From Acidobacteriaceae bacterium (lineage in GTDB: Bacteria; Acidobacteriota; Terriglobia; Terriglobales; Acidobacteriaceae): 49,364 nucleotides of DNA. The position numbers and the translations under genes are program-made. Of this stretch, positions 7,677 to 17,096 are shown piece after piece. The notes below the pieces were generated by a model. That model was not told the DNA's origin. It saw only the letters and a program-made list of their open reading frames with translations, and searched no databases. The stretch's first letter is position 1, and every line of letters starts with the position of its first letter. The stretch spans positions 1 to 49,364 of the forward strand of contig JASHOC010000179.1 in NCBI GenBank assembly GCA_030041305.1. The letters are read 5' to 3'.

Positions 7677-7708
7677 CAATCGCGCTCCGCGCTCAACAGG
7701 ATTGGTTC

Positions 7709-8755
7709 GTGCCCCGAAAAGCAAGCCGCAGGAAAGCCGGCAAACCGCCCGACATCCGAACCGTCGCCGCCCTGGCCAAGGTCTCGATCGCCACGGTTTC
7801 GCGCACCATCAACGGATCGCCGCTGGTGAGCGAGCGTCTTTCGAAGCGGGTGTGGCAGGCGATTAAGCAATTGAATTATTTTCCCAATACCCATGCGCGC
7901 ACGCTGGTGTCGGGGCGCAGCCGGTTACTGGGCATCATTGTCGAGAACATTACCAACCCATTTTTCCCGGAGTTGATTCAAAGCTTCGAATCGATCGCGG
8001 TGGGGTACGGGTACGAGATTCTGGTAAGCTCGTCGAACGGCGACCCGACCACGCTGACCAAATGCGTGCGCCGTATGCTGGAGCGCAAGGCGGACGGGGT
8101 GGCCGTGATGACCTTCGGCGGCGAAGAGACGGTGCTGGACGAGCTGGTGCATCACGGCGTGCCCATTGTGCTGGCTGAATTCAGGCTCACGGATCCGAAG
8201 GCGAGCACGATTCTGCTCGATTATTCGACCGGCATCCACGCCGCGGTGCGACATCTGGTGGAGCTGGGGCATCGCCGCATTGCATTCTTAGCCGGGCCGC
8301 ACACGCTGCACTCGGCGATTACGCGGGAAAACGACTTTCGCGCGGCGATTCTGGCCGAGGGCCTTTCTGCGCAGAAAAAGTGGGTTATTGAGTGCGACCA
8401 TACGCTCAAGGGCGGCATGGCGGGATTCGGTCGGCTGCAGTCGCTCGCGGCGCGGCCGACCGCCATCGTATGTTCGAACGACATGACCGCTATCGGCGTG
8501 CTGCGGGCTGCCTACAAGAGCGGCTTGCGCGTGCCTGAAGATCTTTCCGTGATCGGTTTGGACGACATTGACTTTGCCGAATTCACCCTACCGCCGCTAA
8601 CCAGCATCCGTCTTTCCCGAGTGGAACTGGCGCGTGCGGCCTTCGAGGCGCTTCGCCAGCAGGCGGAAGATCCCGGCAATCCAAGGCTGCAGCGCGAGTT
8701 TCTCGTTTCGACCACCTTGGTGGTGCGCGGTTCGACAGCGGTGCCGGGCGCATGA
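7709..8755 (+). CDS. LacI/PurR-family transcriptional regulator
   Basis: A 348-residue repressor. The N-terminal helix-turn-helix reads DIRTVAALAKVSIATVSRTINGSPLVS, with the hinge helix region NTHARTLVSGRS, then a type I periplasmic-binding-like effector domain (GIIVENITNPFFPELIQSFE to the C-terminus) with the usual VIGLDDIDFAEFTLPPLTSIR block. Start is GTG at 7709. LacI proteins sense sugars or related metabolites; with glycerate kinase upstream, a sugar acid is a plausible ligand, but this is inference. Repeated candidate operator sites sit 33-71 nt upstream of the start. Confidence 0.9.
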   Translation: MPRKASRRKAGKPPDIRTVAALAKVSIATVSRTINGSPLVSERLSKRVWQAIKQLNYFPNTHARTLVSGRSRLLGIIVENITNPFFPELIQSFESIAVGYGYEILVSSSNGDPTTLTKCVRRMLERKADGVAVMTFGGEETVLDELVHHGVPIVLAEFRLTDPKASTILLDYSTGIHAAVRHLVELGHRRIAFLAGPHTLHSAITRENDFRAAILAEGLSAQKKWVIECDHTLKGGMAGFGRLQSLAARPTAIVCSNDMTAIGVLRAAYKSGLRVPEDLSVIGLDDIDFAEFTLPPLTSIRLSRVELARAAFEALRQQAEDPGNPRLQREFLVSTTLVVRGSTAVPGA

Positions 8756-8916
8756 CTATCTCATTAGGCCAGCGATGCGTCCGCCAGCCACTGGGCCCGC
8801 TGGCTCCGACCGCAAAATGACAAAAACTTCACATCCCGTCGGGATTCTCCTTGTCCCGCCGATGGCATCGAACGATTCAATAGCATTTCTGCAAGGTATG
8901 GGGTTCCCTCGATTTT

Positions 8917-8933
8917 GCCCGCGCAAAGCGGGC
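8917..8933. other. Stem-loop between convergent genes
   Basis: GCCCGC (8917-8922) pairs with GCGGGC (8928-8933) around a GCAAA loop, in the 210-nt gap between the LacI-type gene and the convergent phosphatase gene. There is no T-run on either side in the right orientation, so an intrinsic terminator is possible but not shown. Nothing else is recognisable in 8756-8965. Confidence 0.3.
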
Positions 8934-8965
8934 CCGGAGCGCGCCCGAAAGGTTACCGCTCGGAC

Positions 8966-11152
8966 TCAGGTTACCGGAGCGGCGTCGAGACTGGCCACTG
9001 CGGCTAATCTCTCTTTCGGCACAGCCGACGGCGCCAGCCGCCGCACGGTGAGCACGGTGATGTCGTCTTGCTGGCCGAAGCTCCTGGCCGCATCGGCGAT
9101 GTAGAAAGCCGACTGGTTGCTCAAGTTGTGGACGCGATCGAAGCCGAACAACTCGCCGGAAGGCCGCCGCGCCTCGACCACGCCGTCGGAAATCAAAAGC
9201 ACCCGGTCGCCGGGATGCAAGTAGAGCCGCACTTCCTTGTAACCTACCTCGGGCAAAAATCCGAGTGGCAGCCCGCCCGGCACGTCGATCTCCTGGCTGT
9301 TGAGGTAGGGCGGCAAGTGTCCGGCGTTGGCCAAGATCAGCTCGCCATTGCCGCCGAACCACGCGGCCTGGCAGGTGGTGAAGCACTCGCTCCCGGCGAG
9401 CACCCGGTTGATCGAATCCAAAAGCTGAGCCGGGCTGTGTTCCTCGCTGCGCCGGAGAGCGCCCATGAGCATGGAAACGTTCATGGCTGCCTTCAGCCCC
9501 TTGCCGGCAACGTCGCCGATCACGACCAGCATTCCGCCGTCGGGGGCCGTTTGCACATGGAAGAAGTCTCCGCCGACTTCATTCGCGGGGTTGTAAACGG
9601 ACTCGACTTCAAACCCAGGAGTAGCGATTTTTTCGCGCGGAATCAGTAGATCCTGCACGCTGCGCGCAGCTTCCAACTCGTTTGACACGCGTTGCTGGTC
9701 GCGATGAATGCGCAGGAAGCGCCCGAAGATGATGATTACGACCACCAGGATGCCCGTGAAGTCGGCGATGGAGGCGAAATGGATGGGGATGGGACCGGCA
9801 ACCAAGGTTAGGGGAGGGTGATAGGAGCGGCCGCTCACATCGCTGGCGATTCCGATCAGGTTGAACACCAAGGGGATGAGAAACAGTCCGGCCTCGAAGT
9901 TGCGGCGCAACGCGGCCGCCGCGAGGGTGATGAAAACGAACGCCGACCACCCGACGAACCACACCAGACTACCGATGAAGACAATTGCGAGCGCGACGGC
10001 GTCAACCCTTCCGTGGCCGATAAACAGCAGCGAGGGGGCAACTCCCGCGAGGATGGGCGCGGTATAGCGCAGCCAGCGAATGAACCAGCGGGGCCGCAGG
10101 TAGAGAAAGGCGACCAGAAATTCGAAGAAGAGGAAGGCGGAGACCAGCAGAAGCTGGAGCACCAAGGCCGCCGACCAAAGGCTGTCGAGACGGGCTGTGC
10201 TGCCGGCCAGCTCGACAAACCCGATGGGAGCCTGGGTCAGCTCGTGCAAGCCGAGCCAAAGGTACTCGGGATGTCCGCGCTGCGCGAAATAGAGAGCAAA
10301 GAGGAAGCCGGCCAGCACGATGAGCAGGATGGAATAAACGAGATGGGGAAGCTGTTCGAACAAGCTGTGATTGAACCAAAGCTCAAGCTCGCTGCGCAGA
10401 TCGGGTGCGTAGCCCAGGCGAACGCTGCGGTCGGAGAAAAACGAGGTGTATGCGGTAAGACCGACGGGGATGTAAAGGGTGCGGATCACCAGGACGAGGG
10501 AGGTTTCGCCGGGCGCGACGCCGAGGTCGTATATGCGGGGAATTTCGTGATATCGATCAGGGGCGTCCGGGTGCGGGCCTTGGGGCTGGATCATGCGGCC
10601 GTTGGCAAAGACGCTGACGCCAATTCCCGGTCCATTGGCGCCTATATCAAATGAGAACGTCTGGGCGACCGGCATGCGGATGAACAGGGTGACGGGTCCG
10701 TGGTCTTTTGCCAAGCGGATGTGCAGCCGGAACCAGACGTAACGACGCGGGCGCGAGCCCGGCCTTGCGGACGGTGGGCCACTGGTGGGGGAGCCTTCCA
10801 CAGCCTCGGATCGATCTTCGTCCGACGCCTCAAAGATGGCGGCTGTGGCGTTACGCACGGCCCATTCCGAGTCATCGAAGCCGGGATCGGCGACCCTTTG
10901 ATCGGAGGAAATTCCGACTCGCCAGCCTCGGTCGAGCGTCAATGGCGATCCCAGGCCGGTGGCGTCGAAGACGGTTTGGGAAGTTATCGGCGTTGGGCTC
11001 GATGTGGTCCGCGACCGATCTCGGCTCGGCGACAATTTAACTTGGCCTTGTTGTTCCGGGGCTGGACCGCGATGCGGAGCGATGGTTTGGCACGCCAGCG
11101 GCAAGGCCCCGCATAAAGCCGCTGCAACCGCGATCTGAATCGCTCGCCGCAA
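8966..11152 (-). CDS. Membrane sensor PP2C/SpoIIE-type serine phosphatase
   Basis: A protein of about 728 residues. The N-terminus has a signal-like helix (IQIAVAAALCGALPL), then an extracellular beta-sandwich with a W-F/R-L-H-I-R-L strand like 7TMR-DISM sensors, about seven transmembrane helices (roughly residues 300-500), a short coiled linker (NELEAARSVQDLLIP) and a SpoIIE/PP2C domain. Metal-binding Asp residues are seen in VGGDFFHV, IGDVAGKGL, ISDGVVEA and QQDDITVL. This class dephosphorylates anti-anti-sigma factors in partner-switching pathways, but no anti-sigma kinase or STAS protein is nearby. No ATG fits; TTG at 11152 behind GGAGGAG is chosen, with an upstream TTG at 11242 as alternative. 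Confidence 0.8.
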   Translation of the reverse strand: MRRAIQIAVAAALCGALPLACQTIAPHRGPAPEQQGQVKLSPSRDRSRTTSSPTPITSQTVFDATGLGSPLTLDRGWRVGISSDQRVADPGFDDSEWAVRNATAAIFEASDEDRSEAVEGSPTSGPPSARPGSRPRRYVWFRLHIRLAKDHGPVTLFIRMPVAQTFSFDIGANGPGIGVSVFANGRMIQPQGPHPDAPDRYHEIPRIYDLGVAPGETSLVLVIRTLYIPVGLTAYTSFFSDRSVRLGYAPDLRSELELWFNHSLFEQLPHLVYSILLIVLAGFLFALYFAQRGHPEYLWLGLHELTQAPIGFVELAGSTARLDSLWSAALVLQLLLVSAFLFFEFLVAFLYLRPRWFIRWLRYTAPILAGVAPSLLFIGHGRVDAVALAIVFIGSLVWFVGWSAFVFITLAAAALRRNFEAGLFLIPLVFNLIGIASDVSGRSYHPPLTLVAGPIPIHFASIADFTGILVVVIIIFGRFLRIHRDQQRVSNELEAARSVQDLLIPREKIATPGFEVESVYNPANEVGGDFFHVQTAPDGGMLVVIGDVAGKGLKAAMNVSMLMGALRRSEEHSPAQLLDSINRVLAGSECFTTCQAAWFGGNGELILANAGHLPPYLNSQEIDVPGGLPLGFLPEVGYKEVRLYLHPGDRVLLISDGVVEARRPSGELFGFDRVHNLSNQSAFYIADAARSFGQQDDITVLTVRRLAPSAVPKERLAAVASLDAAPVT

Positions 11153-11458
11153 ATGCTCCTCCGAGCGCCGTTTTCTCAGGTTAGTTTCCGCGGGGTACCT
11201 TACCGGGCACCGTGGTCTCCACTGTAACAGGCAGCGGTCCAAGGAAGAATCCCAAACAACCGCAAATGGATTGGTTCGCGCCGGTTCGGAGCGCCCCGCA
11301 GCCGGATTTGACGACTTTTTGGGCGCTTTGGTGTCTACGGCGGTGGAAATGTGACGATTCCTCTTCCCATCGGGTGTCTAATGGGCGGATACTAGCGTCT
11401 AAGCGATAGAGCGAAGCGGCGTAGCTTGCGATTGGTTTCTTCGCCCTGGAGGTAAGCC
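11153..11458. other. Divergent intergenic region
   Basis: This lies between the phosphatase gene and the M48 protease gene. No ORF with coding character or clear promoter hexamers was found. The protease has a good ribosome site, GGAGG, about eight bases before its ATG at 11459. Confidence 0.4.
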
Positions 11459-12850
11459 ATGAATCCAGAATTCAAGGGCCTACGGTCAATCGTGCGGGGA
11501 GGGATGCTGGCGGGACTGACGTTGGCGCTGGCCGCCGGATTGTCAGCGCAATCGACGGGATCCTCCACGCCTCAATCGAGCACACCCCAAGCCAGCACGC
11601 CGACGGGGCCGGGGACGGCTTCGACGGGCGGGAGCGCGCAAACGACGCCAGCCGCGCAACCGGACACGGCCAAGCAGCCCGCGCCGGGAACCACTCCGGT
11701 AGGCGGCGATCAACCGCTGCCGGCTTCCGCGCAGTCGGCGCCGGGGACTACGCCGGTGGGTGGGGATGCAGCGCCTCCCGATAAGTCCGCGAAGAACGAC
11801 AAGGATAAGAAAGACAAGAAAGATAAGGCCAAGGACGAGAAGGACGATGCGAACCCGAAGGTCGACCCCGACAAGGTGGTGGACGTGGGGAGCGACCTGA
11901 TCAAGGTGAAGACGGGCAGTGAAGAAGATGTGAACGCGGTAGGCAACCGCAACATCGGTGGCCGGGGCTTGGGGAACTGGTACTCGACGGAATCCGAAAT
12001 CAAGATGGGCAAGACCTATGCCGATCAGATCGACAAGACGGCCCGCTTCATCACCGATCCGATGATCAACGAATACGTCAACCGGATCGGCCAGAACATC
12101 GTCAAGAACTCAGATTGCAAGGTTCCTTTCACGATCAAAGTCCTCGATTCGGACGAGATTAACGCCTTTGCGCTGCCGGGCGGCTTCTTTTACGTGAATT
12201 CAGGGCTGATTCTGGCTGCGGACGAAGAGGCCGAACTGGCCGGGGTGATGGCCCACGAAACAGCCCATGTATGCGCCCATCACGCGGCTCGCGAAATGAC
12301 GCGCTTGAATTATGCCCAGTTAGGCACTATTCCGCTGATCATGATGACCGGGTATAGCTGGACCGGCTATGGAATTTACGAGGCGGCTTCGCTGGCAGTG
12401 CCGATGGCCTTTCTGGAGTTCTCGCGCGAGTTCGAGGGGGAGGCCGACTACCTGGGCGTGCAATACATGTACAAGGCGGGCTATGATCCGCAGGCGTTCA
12501 TCACCTTTTTCGAGAAGATCCAGGCGCTCGAAAAGCGCAAGCCTGGGCTGGTGGCCAAGGCTTTCTCGGACCATCCGCAGACTCCCGATCGCATACTCCA
12601 TTCGCAACAGGAGATTGCGAAAATTCTGCCGGCGCGGGACGAGTACCTGGTGACCACTTCTGAATTCGACACGATCAAGGCGCGCCTGGCGCGGATTGAG
12701 AACAAGCGCCGCCTGCAGGACACTAAGGGCGTCACCAGGCCGTCTTTGCGCAGGGCGAGCACCGGCAACAACGGTCAAGACCAGAGTGGCAATGGCGGGG
12801 ATGATGGCTCCGACCAGCCCACACTGCACCGGCGCGACGACCAGAACTAG
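11459..12850 (+). CDS. Secreted M48-family zinc metalloprotease with low-complexity N-terminus
   Basis: A 463-residue protein with a signal peptide (about 1-31, ending LAAGLSAQ), then a Ser/Thr/Pro/Ala-rich stretch holding two copies of APGTTPVGGD (about residues 75-102), a Lys/Asp-rich block (about 109-130), and an M48 catalytic domain. The zinc site is HETAH (266-270) with the third ligand in FEGEADYLG (Glu328). The layout follows BepA/YfgC-like periplasmic proteases that degrade or assemble outer-membrane proteins, though no TPR repeats are evident; the C-terminus is polar and disordered. It is monocistronic: a terminator follows 24 nt after the stop. Confidence 0.85.
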   Translation: MNPEFKGLRSIVRGGMLAGLTLALAAGLSAQSTGSSTPQSSTPQASTPTGPGTASTGGSAQTTPAAQPDTAKQPAPGTTPVGGDQPLPASAQSAPGTTPVGGDAAPPDKSAKNDKDKKDKKDKAKDEKDDANPKVDPDKVVDVGSDLIKVKTGSEEDVNAVGNRNIGGRGLGNWYSTESEIKMGKTYADQIDKTARFITDPMINEYVNRIGQNIVKNSDCKVPFTIKVLDSDEINAFALPGGFFYVNSGLILAADEEAELAGVMAHETAHVCAHHAAREMTRLNYAQLGTIPLIMMTGYSWTGYGIYEAASLAVPMAFLEFSREFEGEADYLGVQYMYKAGYDPQAFITFFEKIQALEKRKPGLVAKAFSDHPQTPDRILHSQQEIAKILPARDEYLVTTSEFDTIKARLARIENKRRLQDTKGVTRPSLRRASTGNNGQDQSGNGGDDGSDQPTLHRRDDQN

Positions 12851-12873
12851 GTTGAAGGTTTGGCATTGCCGAG

Positions 12874-12908
12874 CGCCCCGGAGTCCGCAAGAGTCCGGGG
12901 CGTTTTTT
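12874..12908 (+). terminator. Rho-independent terminator of the M48 protease gene
   Basis: CGCCCCGGA (12874-12882) pairs perfectly with TCCGGGGCG (12894-12902) around an 11-nt loop, followed at once by six T (12903-12908). This is a textbook intrinsic terminator 24 nt after the protease stop codon. Confidence 0.9.
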
Positions 12909-13137
12909 ATGCCTGAAGCCGGACACGGCAATTCTCACAACGCTGCGGGCACGGTGGATTTATCTAGAGGGGAATTTTCTGATGTTTTTCTCGCACCATC
13001 CGTCTTAATAACCCAAGATCTTGGGCGGAGTATGTTTGAGACCGCAAAATCTAGGTATGCGAAGTAGCGGCGCTCTTGTTGGGTTCTGGATCGGGACGCG
13101 CAAAGACCGTGAATTTCCTGTGAGTTCCTGAAAATCC

Positions 13138-13166
13138 TTGAACCAGCGGGTGAAACCGGGTATATA
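13138..13166 (+). promoter_or_regulatory. Sigma70-like promoter for the HTH gene
   Basis: TTGAAC (13138-13143), a 17-bp spacer and TATATA (13161-13166) match the -35/-10 consensus well. The predicted start near 13173 leaves a short leader of about 27 nt before the ATG at 13200, with no evident Shine-Dalgarno. Confidence 0.55.
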
Positions 13167-13199
13167 CAAGACTACCGGCGCCGATTTGCCGGAATTCAT

Positions 13200-13505
13200 A
13201 TGGCGCCCACCCGGAAGGCAACTATGCGCAATACCGCGGTCCGCTCGAATCTGCTCGTCTCCGAAGTACGCGAGGTGATGGATATTCGCCAGGCTTCCGG
13301 CTACCTCGGTATTTCGCCGGACACCCTGTATAAGTATGCCTCGGAGGGGTTCGTGCCGGCGTTCAAGCTAGGCAATCGCTGGCGCTTTAAACGCTCGCGG
13401 CTCGATGAGTGGATGGACCGACAGAGCGATCTGCAGGCCCGCGAAGCCGAAGCCGATCCCCGGAAGAAGAAGCCGGTGCAGCGAGAGACAACGTCCAGCC
13501 TGTAA
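13200..13505 (+). CDS. Excisionase/MerR-type helix-turn-helix DNA-binding protein
   Basis: A 101-residue protein with an HTH_17 domain at about residues 28-78: MDIRQASGYLGISPDTLYKYASEG is the helix-turn-helix and VPAFKLGNRWRFKRSRLDEWM is the wing and C-terminal helix. This fold is found in phage excisionases but also in stand-alone chromosomal regulators. No integrase or phage gene is nearby, so a free-standing regulator is more likely. The tail (about 80-101) is charged and probably disordered. An internal ATG at 13224 is a possible alternative start. Confidence 0.75.
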   Translation: MAPTRKATMRNTAVRSNLLVSEVREVMDIRQASGYLGISPDTLYKYASEGFVPAFKLGNRWRFKRSRLDEWMDRQSDLQAREAEADPRKKKPVQRETTSSL

Positions 13506-13765
13506 CCGGCGGCTCGCAGCTGCTATCTTTCAATTTTCAGCTTTCGGCCGGCAGGCGCGGGCGCGAAGCCGAACGAATCAGGCGAGGTGCAAATTGCGTG
13601 AGGAACTGAAGAGGATGCTGGCCGTTGGTGTCCGTTCTGCCGTCGCTGTTCGCTACATCCTATTCGCGATTTCCTATTTATTTCCCATTTCCCGTTCTTC
13701 CTTGCTGTTCTTTGACCCGGGTTCTCTGGTCTCCAACCCCTCATGGCTGTGCTACAACTGACCGA

Positions 13766-14857
13766 GTGGACCACTTCCGCCGCATGCGCGCGTTGCGGCG
13801 CCGGCTAACGCGCGCCGGCCTCTCCGGGCTCATCGTCACCCATCTTCCCGACCTGCGCTACCTTTGCGGATTTACCGGTTCGAGCGCGGCGCTGGCAGTC
13901 ACGCGGTGGAGGGCCTGCCTGTTCACCGACGGTCGCTATGGCCAGCAGGCGAGCGAAGAAACGCAGGCAGCGAAAGTTGAAGTGGTCACCAGCTCCGCTG
14001 CGGTGGCCGCTGTGCAGTGGATGGCTGCGCAGCCCGGCGTTCGGTTGGCGGGCTTCGATCCCGCCTGGACTTCAGTAGCCGAATTGGCGAGGTGGAAAGC
14101 GGCGCTGCCCGGCCGTCTGCGCCGCAGTCTGCTTGCGGCCGTGCCGGGCCCGATGGTGGAACGGTTGCGCGCCGTCAAGGACGACGACGAATTGGTCTTG
14201 ATGACCGAGGCGGCGCGCACGGGCTGCACGCTGTTCGAGCGGATTCTCAAGTATATCCGTCCGGGCATGGCGGAGGTGGAAATAGCCGCGGAGTTGGAAC
14301 ACCAGGCGCGCCTGCTGGGGGCCGAAGGCATGTCGTTCGAGACCATCGTTGCTTCGGGGGCGCGATCGGCGCTGCCGCATGGGCGCGCCACCGGTATCCC
14401 ATTGCCGCGTCGAGGCTTCCTGACGCTGGACTTCGGTATAATCCGCAATGGCTACTGCTCCGACATGACACGCACTATCTTCCTGGGTAAGCCCAGGGCC
14501 AACGAGCGGAGCGTATATCAAGCTGTGTTGGAAGCGCAGGAGACCGCGGTGGCCACAGTGGCCGCGGGAGTTCGTTGCGGCGATGTGGACGAAGCGGCGC
14601 GGTCTATTTTGCGCAGAGAGGGATTGGCGGAGGCATTTTCCCACTCGACCGGCCATGGCGTGGGCCTGGAGATTCACGAGCCGCCGCGGATCGGCGCCGG
14701 CCAAACCTCGAAGCTAATGCCCGGTATGGTCGTCACCATTGAGCCGGGCGTGTATCTAGCCGGCCGCTTCGGAATACGAATTGAAGATATGGTGGCGGTG
14801 GCGCGAACCGGAAGACAGATTTTGACTCCCGCTCCCAAGGCGTTGATTGAACTTTAA
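13766..14857 (+). CDS. M24B family Xaa-Pro aminopeptidase
   Basis: About 363 residues. The N-terminal creatinase-like domain (RRLTRAGLSGLIVTHLPDLRYLCGFTGSSA, then FTDGRYGQQA) precedes a pita-bread catalytic domain with all five metal ligands: Asp in LTLDFG and SDMTRTIFL, His in STGHGVGLEIHE, Glu in VTIEPGVYL and IRIEDM. The enzyme removes an N-terminal residue before proline. The GTG at 13766 is taken as start; ATG at 13784 is equally possible, while longer in-frame starts give sequence unlike the family. It is followed after 31 nt by accB and then accC, the order seen in Bacillus (yqhT-efp-accB-accC) but with efp missing here. Confidence 0.85.
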   Translation: MDHFRRMRALRRRLTRAGLSGLIVTHLPDLRYLCGFTGSSAALAVTRWRACLFTDGRYGQQASEETQAAKVEVVTSSAAVAAVQWMAAQPGVRLAGFDPAWTSVAELARWKAALPGRLRRSLLAAVPGPMVERLRAVKDDDELVLMTEAARTGCTLFERILKYIRPGMAEVEIAAELEHQARLLGAEGMSFETIVASGARSALPHGRATGIPLPRRGFLTLDFGIIRNGYCSDMTRTIFLGKPRANERSVYQAVLEAQETAVATVAAGVRCGDVDEAARSILRREGLAEAFSHSTGHGVGLEIHEPPRIGAGQTSKLMPGMVVTIEPGVYLAGRFGIRIEDMVAVARTGRQILTPAPKALIEL

Positions 14858-14888
14858 AGCCAGGACGCGCGGGAGAGTTAAGGAAGGA

Positions 14889-15389
14889 ATGAAACCACAG
14901 GACATTGAGGAATTACGACAATTAATTGAGTTTTTGAAAGCGCATCAGGTGGCCGAGTTCGACTTGGACCGCGGTGACGTGAAAATCCGGCTCAAGTTCC
15001 AGGAGGCGGCGCATTCTTCGCCCGGTCTTGCCGATCTGGCGCGCGCGTTGGGTTCGGTTCCCACGGCCCTGGGGCAGGCGCCGAGCGCGACAGCGAGCGC
15101 CGCTGCCGCTTCACCGACTGCTGTTCCGGCGGAGGATCTTGACGCCGGGTTGCACTTCGTTCAGTCGCCGATGGTGGGCACATTTTACGCGTCGCCCTCG
15201 CCGGGCGCAGCATCATTCGTGTCCTCGGGCGACTATGTGGAAAAAGGCCAGGTGATCTGCATTATCGAAGCTATGAAGCTGATGAACGAGATTGAGTCCG
15301 ACACCGCCGGCGAAATCGTGCGATGTCTCGTCACCAACGGCCAGCCCATTGAATTCGGACAGCGGTTGTTCGCTATTCGCCCAGCGTAG
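14889..15389 (+). CDS. accB: Biotin carboxyl carrier protein of acetyl-CoA carboxylase
   Basis: A 166-residue protein. The N-terminal helical part (IEELRQLIEFLKAHQVAEFD) binds biotin carboxylase, an Ala/Pro-rich linker (about 55-82) follows, and the biotinyl domain has the thumb-like SPMVGTFYASPSPGA and the attachment site IEAMKLMNE with biotin on Lys130. BCCP carries the carboxyl group from AccC to the carboxyltransferase in the first step of fatty acid synthesis. The ATG at 14889 follows AAGGAAGGA; an upstream ATG at 14847 lies within the preceding gene and is rejected. accA and accD are not in the window. Confidence 0.95.
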   Translation: MKPQDIEELRQLIEFLKAHQVAEFDLDRGDVKIRLKFQEAAHSSPGLADLARALGSVPTALGQAPSATASAAAASPTAVPAEDLDAGLHFVQSPMVGTFYASPSPGAASFVSSGDYVEKGQVICIIEAMKLMNEIESDTAGEIVRCLVTNGQPIEFGQRLFAIRPA

Positions 15390-15398
15390 GCGGACGAA

Positions 15399-15530
15399 GC
15401 GGAGCTAGCGGGGTGAGTGGAGTTGGCTCTAAGAGTGCTTGCAATTGCAGCGTTCCCGAAATTCCGCCAGCCGGGAGAGGGTTTGCACCTACGATGATTA
15501 ATCTGGTTCCATCAAGCCCGCTAGCTCCGC
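15399..15530. repeat. Inverted repeat in the accB-accC gap
   Basis: GCGGAGCTAGCGGG (15399-15412) and its exact complement CCCGCTAGCTCCGC (15517-15530) flank about 104 nt in the 171-nt gap between the two acc genes. The right arm continues as another GCTAGC unit (15529-15534). The arms could form a large stem in the mRNA and influence accC translation, or be a dispersed repeat. No separate gene is seen here. Confidence 0.5.
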
Positions 15531-15560
15531 TAGCCCCGCTGACTTGCTGACTCGCGCACT

Positions 15561-16916
15561 ATGTTCCGTAAAGTTCTCGTCGCCAATCGTGGTGAAATCG
15601 CGCTGAGGGTTCTCAACGCCTGCCGGGAGATGGGCATTCGCACCGTCGCTGTCTACAGCGAAGCGGACCGCAACTCGCTCCATGTTCGCTTCGCCGATGA
15701 AGCTATTTGCATCGGGCCGCCGCGGCTGGCTGACAGCTATTTAAATGTGCCCGCCGTCATCTCTGCGGCGGAAATTGCCGATGTGGACGCGATTCATCCG
15801 GGCTACGGACTTCTGAGCGAAAACGCCAACTTTGCCGAAGTATGTCGGGCGTCGAATATCAAGTTCGTCGGTCCGCCGCCGGAGGTGACGCGGCTGATGG
15901 GCGAAAAGGAAAAGGCGCGGCAGGCGATGAAGCGCGCCAAGGCGCCCATTTTGCCGGGCTCCGAAGGGGTGATCTCCACGATTGAAGACGCGGAAGAGAC
16001 GGCCGAGAAGGTGGGCTACCCGGTGATTCTCAAAGCGAAGGCGGGGGGCGGCGGGCGTGGAATGCGCGTGGTGCGCGAACGGGAAGAACTGCCCAAGCTG
16101 TTCCATGCTGCGCACGCGGAGGCTGCCAACGCTTTCGGCAATGGCGAACTCTACATGGAGAAGTACATCGAACAGCCGCGCCACATCGAATTTCAGGTTT
16201 TGGCCGACGAGCACGGGAATGTGGTCACGCTTTTCGAACGCGAGTGTTCGATCCAGCGCCGCCATCAGAAGCTCATCGAAGAATCGCCCTCGCTGCAGGT
16301 GACCCCCAAGCTGCGCGAGGAAATGAGCCACACCCTTTGCCGCTCAATGGCGGAGATCGGTTACCAGAACGCCGGCACGGTTGAGTTCCTGATGGATGCC
16401 AACCATCATCTTTATTTCATCGAGATGAATACCCGCATTCAAGTGGAACACCCGGTGACCGAAGCGATCACCGGCGTGGATCTGGTGAAGGCGCAATTGC
16501 GCATTGCCGACGGCGAGCGCCTGGAGGAGATTTTGCCGCGCAAGCTCGAAATTCGCGGCCACGCGATCGAATGCCGCATCAACGCTGAGCATCCGCGGAA
16601 GTTTACCCCTTCGGCGGGGCAGATCACCGCGTTTCATGTGCCGGGGGGGAACGGGGTCCGGGTTGACACCGCACAATATGCAGAGGGCGTGGTCCCGCCT
16701 TACTACGATTCGCTGATCGCCAAGCTTATTGTGCACGGCGTGGACCGGGCGGAGGCAATTGCCAAGATGGAATGCGCGCTCAATCAGTTCATCGTGCGGG
16801 GTGTAGATACTTCGATTCCATTGCACCAGGCGATTTTTCAGGACGAGGAATTCCGTGCCGGGAAATTCGACACGGGGTTCATGGAAAGGTTTTTGGCCGA
16901 ACGCACAGAGGCATAG
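15561..16916 (+). CDS. accC: Biotin carboxylase subunit of acetyl-CoA carboxylase
   Basis: A 451-residue ATP-grasp enzyme that carboxylates biotin on AccB using ATP and bicarbonate. Domains in order: N-terminal [22 protein letters not shown]-grasp lid glycine loop [14 protein letters not shown], the [16 protein letters not shown] block, the [14 protein letters not shown] catalytic motif, and the C-terminal [15 protein letters not shown] region. The length equals the E. coli AccC (449). It closes the pepP-like/accB/accC cluster; the next gene starts 180 nt further on. Confidence 0.95.
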   Translation: MFRKVLVANRGEIALRVLNACREMGIRTVAVYSEADRNSLHVRFADEAICIGPPRLADSYLNVPAVISAAEIADVDAIHPGYGLLSENANFAEVCRASNIKFVGPPPEVTRLMGEKEKARQAMKRAKAPILPGSEGVISTIEDAEETAEKVGYPVILKAKAGGGGRGMRVVREREELPKLFHAAHAEAANAFGNGELYMEKYIEQPRHIEFQVLADEHGNVVTLFERECSIQRRHQKLIEESPSLQVTPKLREEMSHTLCRSMAEIGYQNAGTVEFLMDANHHLYFIEMNTRIQVEHPVTEAITGVDLVKAQLRIADGERLEEILPRKLEIRGHAIECRINAEHPRKFTPSAGQITAFHVPGGNGVRVDTAQYAEGVVPPYYDSLIAKLIVHGVDRAEAIAKMECALNQFIVRGVDTSIPLHQAIFQDEEFRAGKFDTGFMERFLAERTEA

Positions 16917-17096
16917 GCCGCAAGGAATGCAAAGGCGCGACCACTGGAAAAGGCGGGCGGCGCCCGAAAGCGCACTGGGGCAGCGATGTGCGCGCTTGGA
17001 GGCAAATGCATCCTCCTGATTATTCGCATACACTGCTTGGTTCCGGGGATTGTTAGGGCGGCAAGGCCCGGCGGCGCGGGGGAAAGAGCGAGAAAG

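Larger units (their letters stand above)
12851..13199. other. Intergenic region between protease and HTH genes
   Basis: It contains the protease terminator at 12874-12908 and the HTH-gene promoter at 13138-13166. The piece between (about 12910-13137) is lower in GC than its surroundings and shows no gene I can support. Confidence 0.5.

Noticed and set aside
9818..10654. 278-codon plus-strand ORF within the phosphatase gene
   Set aside because: It is antisense, Glu/Gln/Asp-rich and without a ribosome site.
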